Source: Allobosea thiooxidans (lineage in GTDB: Bacteria; Pseudomonadota; Alphaproteobacteria; Rhizobiales; Beijerinckiaceae). Taken from it: DNA of 64,000 bases. The stretch spans positions 248,001-312,000 of the forward strand of contig NZ_FUYX01000004.1 of assembly GCF_900168195.1 (NCBI RefSeq), read 5' to 3'. Under the pieces are notes generated by a model. The model worked only from the letters and a program-made list of their open reading frames with translations. It ran no database searches and was not told the DNA's origin. Below, one piece after another: positions 1 to 8,521 of the stretch. The translations under genes were made by a program, and so were the position numbers. Position 1 is the stretch's first letter, and each line of letters begins with the position of its first letter.

Positions 1-634
1 GCAGGGTCCTGATCTCGACCGAGGCATCGGCCAGCTTGCGGCGCAGCCGCGCGACGAACTGCTCGACCGCGTTGGGGCTCGCCTCCTGGTCGAAATTGAA
101 GAGCTGCTCGACCAGTTCCTCCTTCGGCACGATCCGGTCTGGACGCGCGGCGAGGATTTCGAGAACCGTCAATTCGCGCCGGGTCAGGTTGAGCGGCCTG
201 TCATTCACGCTGGCGACGCGCCCGGCCCGGTCGATCACGAGCGGCCCGACGCGCAGCAGGTTGTCGGATTGCCCGGCACTGCGCCGCAACAGCGCCCGGG
301 CGCGAGCTTCAAGCTCGCCATAGTCGAAGGGCTTGATCAGGTAGTCGTCGGCGCCGAGATCGAGCGCACCGATCCGTTCGTCCACCGCCGAGCGGGCCGT
401 CAGCACCAGGACCGGCGTCTTCAGCCGCCGCGCCCGCATCTGTCGGAGCACCGCCAAACCGTCCTGTCCAGGCAGGCTCAGATCGAGCACGACGAGATCA
501 TAGGCCTGCACATGCAGGAGCTCGGAGGCCGTGATGCCGTCCTGCTCCCAGTCGACCGCGTGGCCGATCTTCTCCAGCCGCATCACCACGGCCTCGGCGA
601 TATCGGCAGTGTCCTCCACGACCAGTACGCGCAA
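1..634 (-). CDS. OmpR-family response regulator (3' end outside window)
   Basis: Two-component response regulator: a receiver domain followed by a winged-helix DNA-binding domain. Reading from a TTG at 634, the receiver runs over about residues 1-115. It shows the acidic pair VVED near residues 5-8, the phospho-acceptor Asp about residue 51 in VVLDLSLPG, and the conserved Lys in YLIKPFDY. The output domain has LTRRELTVLEIL and the recognition-helix region NAVEQFVARLRRKL. There is no ATG near the start; TTG is preceded by GGGAGGGAG at good spacing. About 10 C-terminal residues are cut off by the window edge. A partner sensor kinase is expected beyond the edge (inference). It is divergent from the ABC operon that follows, so it may or may not control it. 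Confidence 0.85.
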   Translation of the reverse strand, partial: MRVLVVEDTADIAEAVVMRLEKIGHAVDWEQDGITASELLHVQAYDLVVLDLSLPGQDGLAVLRQMRARRLKTPVLVLTARSAVDERIGALDLGADDYLIKPFDYGELEARARALLRRSAGQSDNLLRVGPLVIDRAGRVASVNDRPLNLTRRELTVLEILAARPDRIVPKEELVEQLFNFDQEASPNAVEQFVARLRRKLADASVEIRTL

Positions 635-739
635 GCGGATCTCCCTCCCGGCTCCGAGTCAGGCTGGAGTCAGCCTCGCAGATTATCACCCTCGGCAAGC
701 GCCCATAAGTGCGCAAGGAAACGAAAGAAGGGAGGGTGC

Positions 740-1519
740 ATGCTGGCCCCGTTCGACGCTGCAACTGCGACTCCGCTCCTCTCGGTCGAGGGCGTGACGC
801 TGCAATACAAGACGCCCGACGTGGTGGTGACCGCGACCCGGCGCGTCTCCTTCGATGTCTATCCGTCCGATCGCTTCGTCCTGCTCGGCCCGTCTGGCTG
901 CGGCAAGTCGACCCTGCTCAAGGCGATCGGCGGGTACCTCACGCCGGTCGAAGGCGAAATCAGCCTGAAGGGCCGCAAGGTCTCCGGCCCCGGCCCGGAC
1001 CGGATGATGGTGTTCCAGGAATTCGACCAGCTCCTGCCCTGGAAGACCGTGCGCGAGAACGTCGTCTTCGCGCTGACGGCCTCGGGCCGCGCTACCCCCT
1101 CCGAAGCAGCCGAGCGCGCCCGCTCCTATATCGACAAGGTCGGCCTCTCCAAGTTCATCGACAGCTACCCGCATATGCTGTCGGGCGGCATGAAGCAGCG
1201 CGTGGCGATCGCGCGTGGCATGGCGATGGAGCCGGACGTCCTGCTGATGGACGAGCCCTTCGCCGCGCTCGACGCCCTCACCCGCCGCAAGATGCAGGAT
1301 GAGCTGCTGCGTCTCTGGGACGACACCAGGTTCACCGTGCTCTTCGTCACCCACTCGATCGAGGAGGCGATCAGGATCGGCACCCGCATCCTGCTGCTCT
1401 CGCCGCATCCCGGCGAGGTCAAGGCCGAGCTCAACAGCGTGCCGCCCGAAGAGATGGGCACCGGCAAGCAGGCCGCGCTCGAAACCCGCATCAACGACAT
1501 GCTGTTCGCGCATCATTGA
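740..1519 (+). CDS. ABC transporter ATP-binding protein, nitrate/sulfonate/taurine class
   Basis: Cytoplasmic ATPase subunit of an importer, 259 residues, the usual length for SsuB/TauB/NrtD-type subunits. Walker A is GPSGCGKST at residues 50-58, the signature LSGGMKQR lies near 147, and Walker B is LLMDEPFAALD near 170. It is followed by the switch His in FVTHSIEEA. The ATG at 740 follows GGAGGG with short spacing. A longer open frame extends upstream but overlaps the divergent regulator and has no matching N-terminus. It is the first gene of a three-gene operon with the permease and binding protein. The family call is firm; the substrate (nitrate, sulfonate, taurine, pyrimidine or other) cannot be read from sequence. 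Confidence 0.93.
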   Translation: MLAPFDAATATPLLSVEGVTLQYKTPDVVVTATRRVSFDVYPSDRFVLLGPSGCGKSTLLKAIGGYLTPVEGEISLKGRKVSGPGPDRMMVFQEFDQLLPWKTVRENVVFALTASGRATPSEAAERARSYIDKVGLSKFIDSYPHMLSGGMKQRVAIARGMAMEPDVLLMDEPFAALDALTRRKMQDELLRLWDDTRFTVLFVTHSIEEAIRIGTRILLLSPHPGEVKAELNSVPPEEMGTGKQAALETRINDMLFAHH

Positions 1520-1535
1520 GCCGGAGGAGACCGAC

Positions 1536-2402
1536 ATGACCGACCTCGTCAGCTTCCGTCCGGAAATCATCCGCGACGTCAATTCGAGCGACGCCCCCGT
1601 CGTCGCCAAGACCCTCGGCTGGGTCGAGCGGATCTATCGCCTCGGCTTCGTCCGCAAGGGCCTGATCCTCGCGGTGCTCGCCCTCGCCTGGGAGGCCTAT
1701 GGCCGCTGGCTCGGCAACCCCCTGCTGTTCCCGACCTTCGGCCAGACGGTCCAGGCCTTCGTCGAGAACATCGTCAACGGCGTCATCCCGCAGCGGATGC
1801 TGGTCTCGCTGCAGACGCTCGTCATCGGCTACGGCATCGGCATCGTGCTCGCCGCGCTGCTGACGACGCTGGCGATCGGCTCGCGCATCGGCGCCGACCT
1901 GCTGGAAACCCTGACCTCGATGTTCAACCCGCTGCCGGCGATCGCGCTGCTGCCGCTGGCGCTCATCTGGTTCGGGCTCGGCACCGGCAGCGTGATCTTC
2001 GTGCTCGTCCATTCCGTGCTCTGGGCGATCGCGCTCAACACCCATGCCGGCTTCCGCTCGGTCTCGAACACGCTGCGCATGGTCGGCCAGAACTACGGCC
2101 TGCGGGGCTTGAAGCTGGTGCGGCTCATCCTGATCCCCGCCGCCTTCCCGGCGATCCTGACCGGCCTCAAGGTCGGCTGGGCCTTCGCCTGGCGCACCCT
2201 GATCGCGGCCGAACTCGTCTTCGGCGTCTCCTCGGGCTCAGGCGGGCTGGGCTGGTTCATCTTCGAGAACCGCAACCAGCTCGAGACCGCGAATGTCTTC
2301 GCCGGCCTGTTCACCGTTATCCTGATCGGCCTCTTCGTCGAGAACGTCATCTTCGCCGTCATCGAGCGCAAGACGATCCGCCGCTGGGGCATGCAGCACT
2401 GA
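1536..2402 (+). CDS. ABC transporter permease, SsuC/TauC/NrtB type
   Basis: Inner-membrane permease of 288 residues. About six hydrophobic segments are visible, starting with GLILAVLALAWEAY near residue 45. The EAA-like loop falls near residues 170-200 in the stretch containing LRMVGQNYGLRG. The family's typical C-terminal GGLGWFIF motif is present. The start ATG at 1536 follows GGAGGAGA and lies 16 bases after the stop of the ATPase gene, so the two are co-transcribed. It forms the channel for the substrate delivered by the binding protein encoded next. Intact, with no unusual features. Confidence 0.92.
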   Translation: MTDLVSFRPEIIRDVNSSDAPVVAKTLGWVERIYRLGFVRKGLILAVLALAWEAYGRWLGNPLLFPTFGQTVQAFVENIVNGVIPQRMLVSLQTLVIGYGIGIVLAALLTTLAIGSRIGADLLETLTSMFNPLPAIALLPLALIWFGLGTGSVIFVLVHSVLWAIALNTHAGFRSVSNTLRMVGQNYGLRGLKLVRLILIPAAFPAILTGLKVGWAFAWRTLIAAELVFGVSSGSGGLGWFIFENRNQLETANVFAGLFTVILIGLFVENVIFAVIERKTIRRWGMQH

Positions 2403-2451
2403 TATCGACACTTCACAAGGCCGAACGGCCGTCACTCGGAGGGACATACCC

Positions 2452-3468
2452 ATGGCATTCAAGACTTTCCTGCGCACCGCCTTCACGGTCGCCGCGCTCG
2501 GCGCGGCGCTCGCCGCCCCGGCCCGGGCCGAGGTCAGCGAGGTCCGCATCTCCAAGGGCTTCGGCATCCTCTACCTGCCGCTCTTCGTCATGCAGGACCA
2601 GCAGTTCCTGGAGAAGCGCGCCAAGGCCGCCGGCCTCGGCGACATCAAGGTGACCTGGCTGATGCTCGACGGCGGCAACGTCATCAACGACGCGATGATG
2701 GCCGGGACGCTCGATTTCGCCGGCACCGGAGCGCCGGGCTTCGTCACGCTCTGGGCTAAGGCCAAGGGCATTCCGGGCGTCGAGGTCGTCGGCGTCTCCG
2801 GCATGAGCTCGACCTCGCTCTGGATGATGTCGAACAAGCCGGGACTCAAGTCGCTGAAGGACTTCAGCGCGACCGACAAGATCGCTCTGCCCGGCATCAA
2901 GACCTCGCTCGCCGCCGTCGTGCTGCAGATGATCGCGGCCAAGGAATTCGGCGACGCGAACTATGCCAAGATGGACCCGATGACGGTGAGCCTGCCGCAT
3001 CCGGAGGCGCTGGCCGCGCTCGTCGGCGGCAAGACCGAGATCAAGGCGCATTTCACCTCGCCGCCCTTCCAGTATATCGAGGCCAAGAGCGCCGGCATCC
3101 ACCGCGTGCTCAACTCGGTCGACTATCTCGGCAACCTGACGCTCGACGTCACCTTCGCGCCGAAGAAGTTCGTCGACGCCAACCCGAAGATGACCCAGGC
3201 CTTCATCGACGCGATGGACGACGCCAACGCCCTGATCGCCAAGGACAAGAAGCTCGCCGCCGAGATCTTCGCCAAGGGCTCGAAGGTGAAGATCGACGCC
3301 GCCGAGGTCCAGGAGATGATCGAGGACAAGGACGCCCGCTTCACCGCGACGCCCGAGGGTGTGATGAAATTCGCCGAGTTCATGCACAAGGCCGGCTCGA
3401 TCAAGGTGAAGCCTGCCAAGTGGAGCGACATGTTCGTGCCGCAACTCGCCGGCCGCTCCGGCAGCTAG
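2452..3468 (+). CDS. ABC transporter periplasmic substrate-binding protein (NMT1/SsuA-like)
   Basis: Exported binding protein of 338 residues. The N-terminus is a classic Sec signal (positively charged start, hydrophobic ALGAALAAP, cleavage after ARA near residue 27). The mature part has the family pattern of an early ILYLPLFVMQDQQF segment and the lobe-1 motif GTLDFAGTGAPGFVTLWAK. It follows the permease by 49 bases with a GGAGGGA ribosome site, and a strong terminator follows its stop. Family membership suggests import of a small organic sulfur or nitrogen compound. The exact ligand is unknown. Confidence 0.9.
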   Translation: MAFKTFLRTAFTVAALGAALAAPARAEVSEVRISKGFGILYLPLFVMQDQQFLEKRAKAAGLGDIKVTWLMLDGGNVINDAMMAGTLDFAGTGAPGFVTLWAKAKGIPGVEVVGVSGMSSTSLWMMSNKPGLKSLKDFSATDKIALPGIKTSLAAVVLQMIAAKEFGDANYAKMDPMTVSLPHPEALAALVGGKTEIKAHFTSPPFQYIEAKSAGIHRVLNSVDYLGNLTLDVTFAPKKFVDANPKMTQAFIDAMDDANALIAKDKKLAAEIFAKGSKVKIDAAEVQEMIEDKDARFTATPEGVMKFAEFMHKAGSIKVKPAKWSDMFVPQLAGRSGS

Positions 3469-3492
3469 GTCGCTAGTAAGCGAGAGAGCACC

Positions 3493-3525
3493 ACGCCGCC
3501 ACGTTACCTGTGGCGGCGTATTTTT
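3493..3525 (+). terminator. Rho-independent terminator of the ABC operon
   Basis: A perfect 10-bp stem (ACGCCGCCAC at 3493-3502 with GTGGCGGCGT at 3510-3519) and a 7-base loop are followed by A and five T residues. It lies 24 bases after the stop of the binding-protein gene and marks the left limit of normal chromosome before the degenerate region. Confidence 0.92.
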
Positions 3526-3533
3526 CTCTGCCC

Positions 3534-3647
3534 TTCTTCGCTCATCAGACCAACCGGCAGGCCGGGCGCCTGCTCGCGGAACGGCTCTTCCAAGCGGGCG
3601 TCGGCAGCGGTGTAGCCGCCGGGCGTCGGGATGAGGAAAAGCGCTGA
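3534..3647 (+). pseudogene. Truncated C-terminal tail of an upstream phage-like gene
   Basis: An open frame of about 37 codons runs from just after the terminator to a TGA at 3645-3647. That stop overlaps the ATG of the next coding remnant (TGATG). It has no start codon of its own. The peptide ends in GRRDEEKR and looks like the tail of a larger protein whose first part is missing. The stop-start overlap is typical of packed phage operons, which suggests that this is the left broken edge of a mobile insertion. The coding nature is an inference from frame and overlap only. Confidence 0.4.
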
Positions 3648-5006
3648 TGGCTTACAACTGGGCGAGCCTGCCGCCGGATCAGCTCGATTATCTGACCCCC
3701 ACCGTCTATGGCGAAGCGGCCGATCAGCCGGTGCTCGGGCAGCAGGCGGTGGCGGCGGTGATCGGCAACCGCATGGCCCGCAATGGCGGTTCTGCGGCCG
3801 ATACCCGTGCTCGCGCCCAATCAATTCGAGCCGTGGGGCACCGATGCCGGCCGGGCGCGCATGCAGGGGCTCGACGCCAACGGCCCGCAATACGCGGCGA
3901 TCCGCAACACGATCTTGGTGGGCATGCAGGGCGACCCGACCGGGGGCGCGATGAACTTCTATGCCCCGGCGGCGCAAGCGCAGTTGGGCCGGGCGGCACC
4001 GGCATGGGCAACCGGCCCCTATCAGGAGATCGGGGGCCATCGGTTCTACGGTGGCAATGGCAGCACCATAGCGGCCTCGCTGGCGCCGATCGCCGGGCCG
4101 GTGGGGCTTCCAACTACCAAATTCCGCCCGGCGCCGCTCCTACGCCCTCCCAGCCGCCTCAGCCGCCTCAGCAGCCCGTTTCGGCTGACTACCTCGCCCG
4201 GCTGGAAGGCTATCGCAAACCGGGGGTCAATATTGCAGGGCTGCAAGAGGGGCTTGGCAGCCGCCATGCTCGACGCCGCGCCGCCGAACATCCGTGATGC
4301 GGTGTGGATCAATTCCGGGGAGCGAACCCGCGAAAAGCAGGCCGAGCTTTACGAGCTCTACAAGGCCGGTAAGGGGCCGCTCGCCGCCCCGCCCGGCCGA
4401 TCGAAGCATGAGCGCGGCGACAGCCTTGACCTGTCGTTCGGCATGCGGGGCACCCCGAGCGCGACGCGGTGCGTGATTGGGTTCACAAGCAAGCGCCGGC
4501 TTACGGGCTCGCCTTCCCGCTGCTCGCGCGGGGCGAAGACTGGCACATCGAAGTGGCCGGGGCGCCCGGCAGCGCCAAGGTGATGCCGGCCGGGCTCGGC
4601 GGCGCCACGCCCCGGAACGTGACCGACTTGCAGAACGCCGCTCCCGCTGCATCGGGGGTGCCCGCTATGCAGATGCCGCAGACCAGCAATGACACGACCG
4701 TTGCGGACCTGTTGCGCGATCTGGCCAAGACGGGGGAGAGCACCGGCACATCCGGCGGCGGCGCTTCGGCCCCTGTCCGGCAATTCTCAGGATGCCTCGC
4801 CGGGCATCCTCGGAACCGGGCTCGCGCAGCAGATCGGGGCTGCTTCGGCGCGGGCGCTGCAAGGCGTCGGGCAGGCGCCGGCCCAGATCGAGCTTTCGGC
4901 CCAGATGCTGCACCCGCAGCCCTTCCAAGTGCCCGGCCAGCCGCAAAATCCGCTGGCGGCGGCGCTGGCTGCGCAGGCGGGCATGCCCCGCCGGGGTTTC
5001 GTCTGA
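3647..5006 (+). pseudogene. Degenerate phage-type muralytic protein (SleB-like hydrolase + M15 peptidase), multiple frameshifts
   Basis: Reconstructed across frames, this would be a protein of about 450 residues. It opens with a SleB/Hydrolase_2-like cell-wall hydrolase domain (VYGEAADQPVLGQQAVAAVI, then APNQFEPW). A Pro/Gln-rich linker follows, then an M15 (D-Ala-D-Ala peptidase-like) domain with SGERTREKQAELY, SKHERGDSLDL and WHIEV. The last two hold the expected zinc ligands His, Asp and His. Coding sense switches between two frames near 3787-3814, 4090-4112, 4246-4262, 4439-4450 and 4752-4785. ATG 3647 has an AGGA site upstream. Because genes on both sides are intact, decay is more likely than poor sequence, but homopolymer errors cannot be excluded. 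Likely a prophage or gene-transfer remnant. Confidence 0.75.
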
Positions 5007-5089
5007 GGTTGCGGTTTCCGTAACCGTGCGCCGGGACCAACACCCGAAGCCGCAGCGCGTCTAAGTACCTGCGATTTCGGGGAGTTTGG

Positions 5090-5165
5090 TGGTGCCGCAA
5101 GAGGGATTCGAACCCCCGACCCCCTCATTACGAATGAGGTGCTCTACCAGCTGAGCTATTGCGGC
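5090..5165 (-). tRNA. tRNA-Thr (anticodon CGT)
   Basis: A full cloverleaf is readable on the minus strand. The acceptor stem GCCGCAA pairs with TTGCGGC, discriminator A is followed by an encoded CCA, and the D arm contains AGCTGGTAGA. The anticodon stem CCTCA/TGAGG encloses the loop TTCGTAA with anticodon CGT, and the T loop is TTCGAAT. It reads ACG codons. Its 3' end faces the degenerate phage-like remnant, the usual side for integrase-mediated insertion. No second copy of the tRNA 3' segment is visible at the far edge. Confidence 0.97.
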
Positions 5166-5287
5166 AACGGGTGGCGCTGTAACAGCCGCCGCGGGGCTTG
5201 GCAAGCCATACTCGACATCGTGCACAGCTCGCCTTTTGCAGCCGCTGCGATCCGGTCCGATCGCAGCGCCGGTCGGTCACCGCCTCT

Positions 5288-6232
5288 TCAATCCTTGCGC
5301 AGCTTCTCCGTCTCCGGCTTCTCCTGACCGAGCGCGACGATGCCGCGGCGGATGGCGCGGGTGCGGGTGAAGTGCTTGTGCAGCGTCTCGCCGTCGCCAT
5401 AGCGGATGGCGCGGGTCAGCAGCGCGAGGTCCTCGTTGAAGCGGCCGAGCATCTCCAGCACCGCCTCCTTGTTGTGCAGGAAGACGTCGCGCCACATCGT
5501 CGGGTCGGAGGCCGCGATGCGGGTGAAATCACGGAAGCCGCCGGCCGAAAACTTGATCACCTCCGACTGCGTTACCGCCTCCAGATCCTCGGCCGTGCCG
5601 ACGATGTTGTAGGCGATCAGATGCGGCAGATGGCTGGTGACCGCGAGAACGAGGTCATGGTGCTGCGCACTCATCACCTCGACCAGCGCGCCCATCCCCT
5701 CCCAGAATTGGCGGGTTTTCGCGATGGCTGACGGATCGGTGCCCTCCGGCGGAGTCAGGATGCACCAGCGGTTGAGGAAGAGGCTCGGGAAGCCGGCATC
5801 GGGGCCGGAATTCTCGGTCCCCGCCACCGGATGGGCCGGCACGAAGGAGACGCCTTCCGGCAGATGCGGCGACACCGCATCGACGACCGAGCCCTTGACC
5901 GAGCCGACATCCGACAGGATCGCGCCCGATTTCAGCTCGCTCGCGATCTCGGCCGCAACCTCCCCGCAGGCACCGACCGGCACGCAGAGGATGACGTGAT
6001 CGGCGTCCACAGCCGCCTCGGCCGCCGTCTCGGCGATGGCATGGCCGAGATCGAGTTCGCGCGCCCGCTGGCGGACGGCCGCATCGCGATCCGCCAGGAC
6101 GATCGTGCCGGCGAGGTTCAGCTCCTTCGCCGCGCGCGCGATCGAGGAGCCGATCAGCCCGATGCCGATGATGGCGAGGCGGGCGAAGACCGGCTCGTCG
6201 CGGCGCGGTGCAAATGCGGGAACGCTCGCCAT
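5288..6232 (-). CDS. tyrA: Prephenate/arogenate dehydrogenase
   Basis: NAD(P)-dependent oxidative decarboxylation of prephenate or arogenate, the tyrosine branch; cytoplasmic. 314 residues. The Rossmann motif GIGLIG is at residues 23-28. The substrate region shows HPVAGTENSGPDAGF, and the C-terminal helical domain has SHLPHLIAYN and GGFRDFTRIA, both typical of TyrA. The start ATG overlaps the hisC stop by one base (TGATG), so the gene is translationally coupled. It is the last gene of a chorismate mutase-hisC-tyrA operon. A separate chorismate mutase gene fits with TyrA lacking a fused mutase domain here. Confidence 0.94.
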   Translation of the reverse strand: MASVPAFAPRRDEPVFARLAIIGIGLIGSSIARAAKELNLAGTIVLADRDAAVRQRARELDLGHAIAETAAEAAVDADHVILCVPVGACGEVAAEIASELKSGAILSDVGSVKGSVVDAVSPHLPEGVSFVPAHPVAGTENSGPDAGFPSLFLNRWCILTPPEGTDPSAIAKTRQFWEGMGALVEVMSAQHHDLVLAVTSHLPHLIAYNIVGTAEDLEAVTQSEVIKFSAGGFRDFTRIAASDPTMWRDVFLHNKEAVLEMLGRFNEDLALLTRAIRYGDGETLHKHFTRTRAIRRGIVALGQEKPETEKLRKD

Positions 6233-7338
6233 CAGGGATTGCCGATGAAGATGTTTTCCAGCACCCCAACGACGCCACGATTGGCTTCCTCGCTGCCGAT
6301 CGTCATCCGCAGCGCGCCCGGCAAGCCATAGGCGCCGACGCCGCGCAGGATGAAGCCGCGCTGGGTCAGGATGGCATCCACCTCCTTCGCGGTCTTGCCC
6401 GGCGTGTCGGGGAAATGGATCAGGATGAAATTGCCGACCGAGGGCGTCACGGTGAGGCCGAGCTTCTCGATTGCGGCTGTGGTCCAGGCCAGCCACTTCT
6501 CATTGTGCTCGATCGCGGCGGCGACATGGGCCTCGTCGGCGATGGCGGCGGCGCCGGCCTCGATCGCGGCACCATTGACGTTGAAGGGGCCGCGGATGCG
6601 CTCGAGCGCGTCGACGATATGGGCCGGTGCATAAAGCCAGCCGATGCGCAGATTGGCGAGGCCATAGATCTTCGAGAAGGTGCGCGTCATCACGACGTTC
6701 TCGCTCTCGGCGACGAGCTCGAGGCCGGCAGCGTAGTCGTTGCGGCGGACATATTCGGCATAGGCCGCGTCGAGCACGAGCAGGACATGCGGCGGCAGGC
6801 CGGCCTGCAGGCGCTTGACCTCGTCGAAGGGCAGATAGGTGCCGGTCGGATTATTCGGGTTGGCGAGGAAGACGATCTTGGTCTTCGACGTCACCGCGGC
6901 GAGGATGCCGTCGACATCGGCCGTGTAGTTCTTCTCGGGCACGACGACCGGCTTGCCGCCGGCGGCGAGGATAGCGATGCGATAAACGAGGAAGCCGTAT
7001 TGGCTGTAGATGCCCTCGTCGCCCTCGCCGAGATAGGCCTTGGTGACGAGTTCGAGCAGTTCATCCGAGCCGTTGCCGCAGATGATCCGTGCCGGGTCGA
7101 GACCATAGCGCCCGGCGATCGCCTGCTTGAGCTTGCTCGACGTGCCGTCCGGATAGAGCTCCAGCTTGCGGGCGACGCCTTCAAAAGCCGCGACGGCCTT
7201 CGGGCTCGGGCCGAGCGGGGTTTCGTTGGAGGAGAGCTTGTGTAGTTTCACGCCGGCGGGAGCGGCGGACTTGCCGGGAACATAGGCCTCGATATCGAGG
7301 ACGCCGGGACGCGGGACGGGGCGGGAGGCGGTCGTCAT
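6232..7338 (-). CDS. hisC: Histidinol-phosphate / aromatic aminotransferase
   Basis: PLP-dependent fold-type I aminotransferase, 368 residues. It shows the substrate and PLP motifs [22 protein letters not shown] and NPNNPTGTY (about residue 163), DAAYAEY, and the Schiff-base lysine in [15 protein letters not shown] (about residue 221). The family converts imidazole-acetol phosphate to histidinol phosphate. Its position between chorismate mutase and tyrA suggests it also transaminates prephenate or 4-hydroxyphenylpyruvate in tyrosine synthesis (inference from operon). The start ATG at 7338 is 38 bases after the chorismate mutase stop. Intact. Confidence 0.92.
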   Translation of the reverse strand: MTTASRPVPRPGVLDIEAYVPGKSAAPAGVKLHKLSSNETPLGPSPKAVAAFEGVARKLELYPDGTSSKLKQAIAGRYGLDPARIICGNGSDELLELVTKAYLGEGDEGIYSQYGFLVYRIAILAAGGKPVVVPEKNYTADVDGILAAVTSKTKIVFLANPNNPTGTYLPFDEVKRLQAGLPPHVLLVLDAAYAEYVRRNDYAAGLELVAESENVVMTRTFSKIYGLANLRIGWLYAPAHIVDALERIRGPFNVNGAAIEAGAAAIADEAHVAAAIEHNEKWLAWTTAAIEKLGLTVTPSVGNFILIHFPDTPGKTAKEVDAILTQRGFILRGVGAYGLPGALRMTIGSEEANRGVVGVLENIFIGNP

Positions 7339-7376
7339 GGTGATTGACCTTGCAGCAGGGAGCGATGCGTGCCCGT

Positions 7377-8210
7377 TCAGCGGGCGGATTTGACGGCGAA
7401 GCGGGCGGCGTGGCTGCCGACCTCCGAGAAGTCGCTGAGCCCGGCGGGCATGAGCGCATCGCGGATCGCTGCCTGGTCGACCTCGCCCGACGCCGCGACC
7501 AGCAGCGACAGATGCGAGCCGTCGGCCGCGGAGGCCGAGACCTCCGCGAGATGCTCGGCGAGGCCATGGCGCAAGCCCTCGGACCAGCGCTCGACGCGGG
7601 CGGCATAGAGCACGATCTCGCGGACGGCGGCATCGGCGAGCGGCTTGGCGATGCAGTAGACCGGCGTGCCGGCCGGATGGTCGGGCCGCTCGATGAAGGG
7701 CAGGCGCGCGATGATCTTCGGTTTGTCGGAGCCGATCAGATCGCGCCACCAGATGCCGGCACTGGCGCCCTGGTCCATGCGGAAGATGCCGAGATCGCCG
7801 GCGGACTCGGCCACGGCACGGATGACCGCACGCGCATCCTCATGCGGGACGAAGGGGACGGTGAAGCCGAAATGGAAACGGGCGGAATCGCGCATCGCCG
7901 GGTCGCCGCCGGAAACGTCGGCATGCACCGAATAATTCGCCTGCACATAGGTGAAGGTGGCGATGATGATGCGCCAGATGCTCTCGACCGTGTCGAGCGG
8001 CAGGAGCCCCTTATGCCGCAGCGCCAGGCGCTTCATCATGTCCGCCTCGCGGCCGGGGCGGAAGGCGGAGCCGGAGGCCTGCGTCTTCTTGACCGCGATC
8101 AGCGTCTCGATGATCTGCGAACGCTCCATCAGCAGCGCATGCATCTCGCTGTCGATGCGGTCGATCCCGGCACGCAGGTCGGCGAGGGTCGTGGGGGCGG
8201 CTTCGGTCAT
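7377..8210 (-). CDS. Chorismate mutase (AroQ class) with C-terminal extension
   Basis: Converts chorismate to prephenate at the head of the tyrosine/phenylalanine branch. 277 residues. The N-terminal 95 residues form an AroQ helical mutase ([19 protein letters not shown], then [12 protein letters not shown]). The roughly 180-residue C-terminal part is not a standard prephenate dehydratase: it lacks a clear catalytic TxR motif, so its role is unclear (regulatory or structural). This longer form is common among Hyphomicrobiales. It is first in the operon with hisC and tyrA. No strong ribosome site is visible upstream of the ATG. Confidence 0.85.
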   Translation of the reverse strand: MTEAAPTTLADLRAGIDRIDSEMHALLMERSQIIETLIAVKKTQASGSAFRPGREADMMKRLALRHKGLLPLDTVESIWRIIIATFTYVQANYSVHADVSGGDPAMRDSARFHFGFTVPFVPHEDARAVIRAVAESAGDLGIFRMDQGASAGIWWRDLIGSDKPKIIARLPFIERPDHPAGTPVYCIAKPLADAAVREIVLYAARVERWSEGLRHGLAEHLAEVSASAADGSHLSLLVAASGEVDQAAIRDALMPAGLSDFSEVGSHAARFAVKSAR

Positions 8211-8521
8211 GGCGGCAGGCTGCGCTTCTCGACGAGGGCCCGTAAGCCCTCATCCTGAGGAGCAAGCCGACGGCTTGCGTCTCGAAGGATGCTCCAGGAG
8301 GTTCCGGAACCCGCTGGATCATCCTTCGAGACGCCGCGTTCCGCGGCTCCTCAGGATGAGGGCTTTAGGAGTTGCCACGCTCCTTAGCGCTCCCGCCGCC
8401 CCTTGGCAAAGCCGGCTGCGCAATCCCGCGTTGACAGCGGCGCGCCGGCACGGCATCGCTAGAGTTCGGTTTTCCGAACGCGCGGACCGGCAAGACAAAT
8501 CATACTGTCGATGCGGACGAA
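8211..8521. other. Intergenic region between divergent chorismate mutase and metX
   Basis: This 311-base spacer is mostly filled by the palindromic repeat at 8245-8364. The remaining roughly 155 bases in front of metX should hold the metX promoter, but I see no convincing -35/-10 pair. I also see no clear SAM-responsive riboswitch core. Confidence 0.5.
8245..8364. repeat. Nested palindromic repeat (BIME-like)
   Basis: Outer arms AGCCCTCATCCTGAGGAGC (8245-8263) and GCTCCTCAGGATGAGGGCT (8346-8364) are exact inverse complements. Inner arms GTCTCGAAGGATG (8279-8291) and CATCCTTCGAGAC (8320-8332) are also exact. Each outer arm contains its own small hairpin (CCTCATCCTGAGG). This layered symmetry is typical of dispersed intergenic repeats in this order. 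It could form a long cruciform or RNA hairpin between the two divergent operons. Confidence 0.88.

Noticed and set aside
3526-3600. Second copy of the tRNA-Thr 3' end as an attachment site
   Set aside because: No match to the tRNA tail is visible at the far edge of the remnant; the boundary there is only inferred.
8365-8521. SAM-type riboswitch in front of metX
   Set aside because: A short stretch (TTGCCACGCTCC) recalls a SAM-II core, but the pairing partners and conserved loop are not present.
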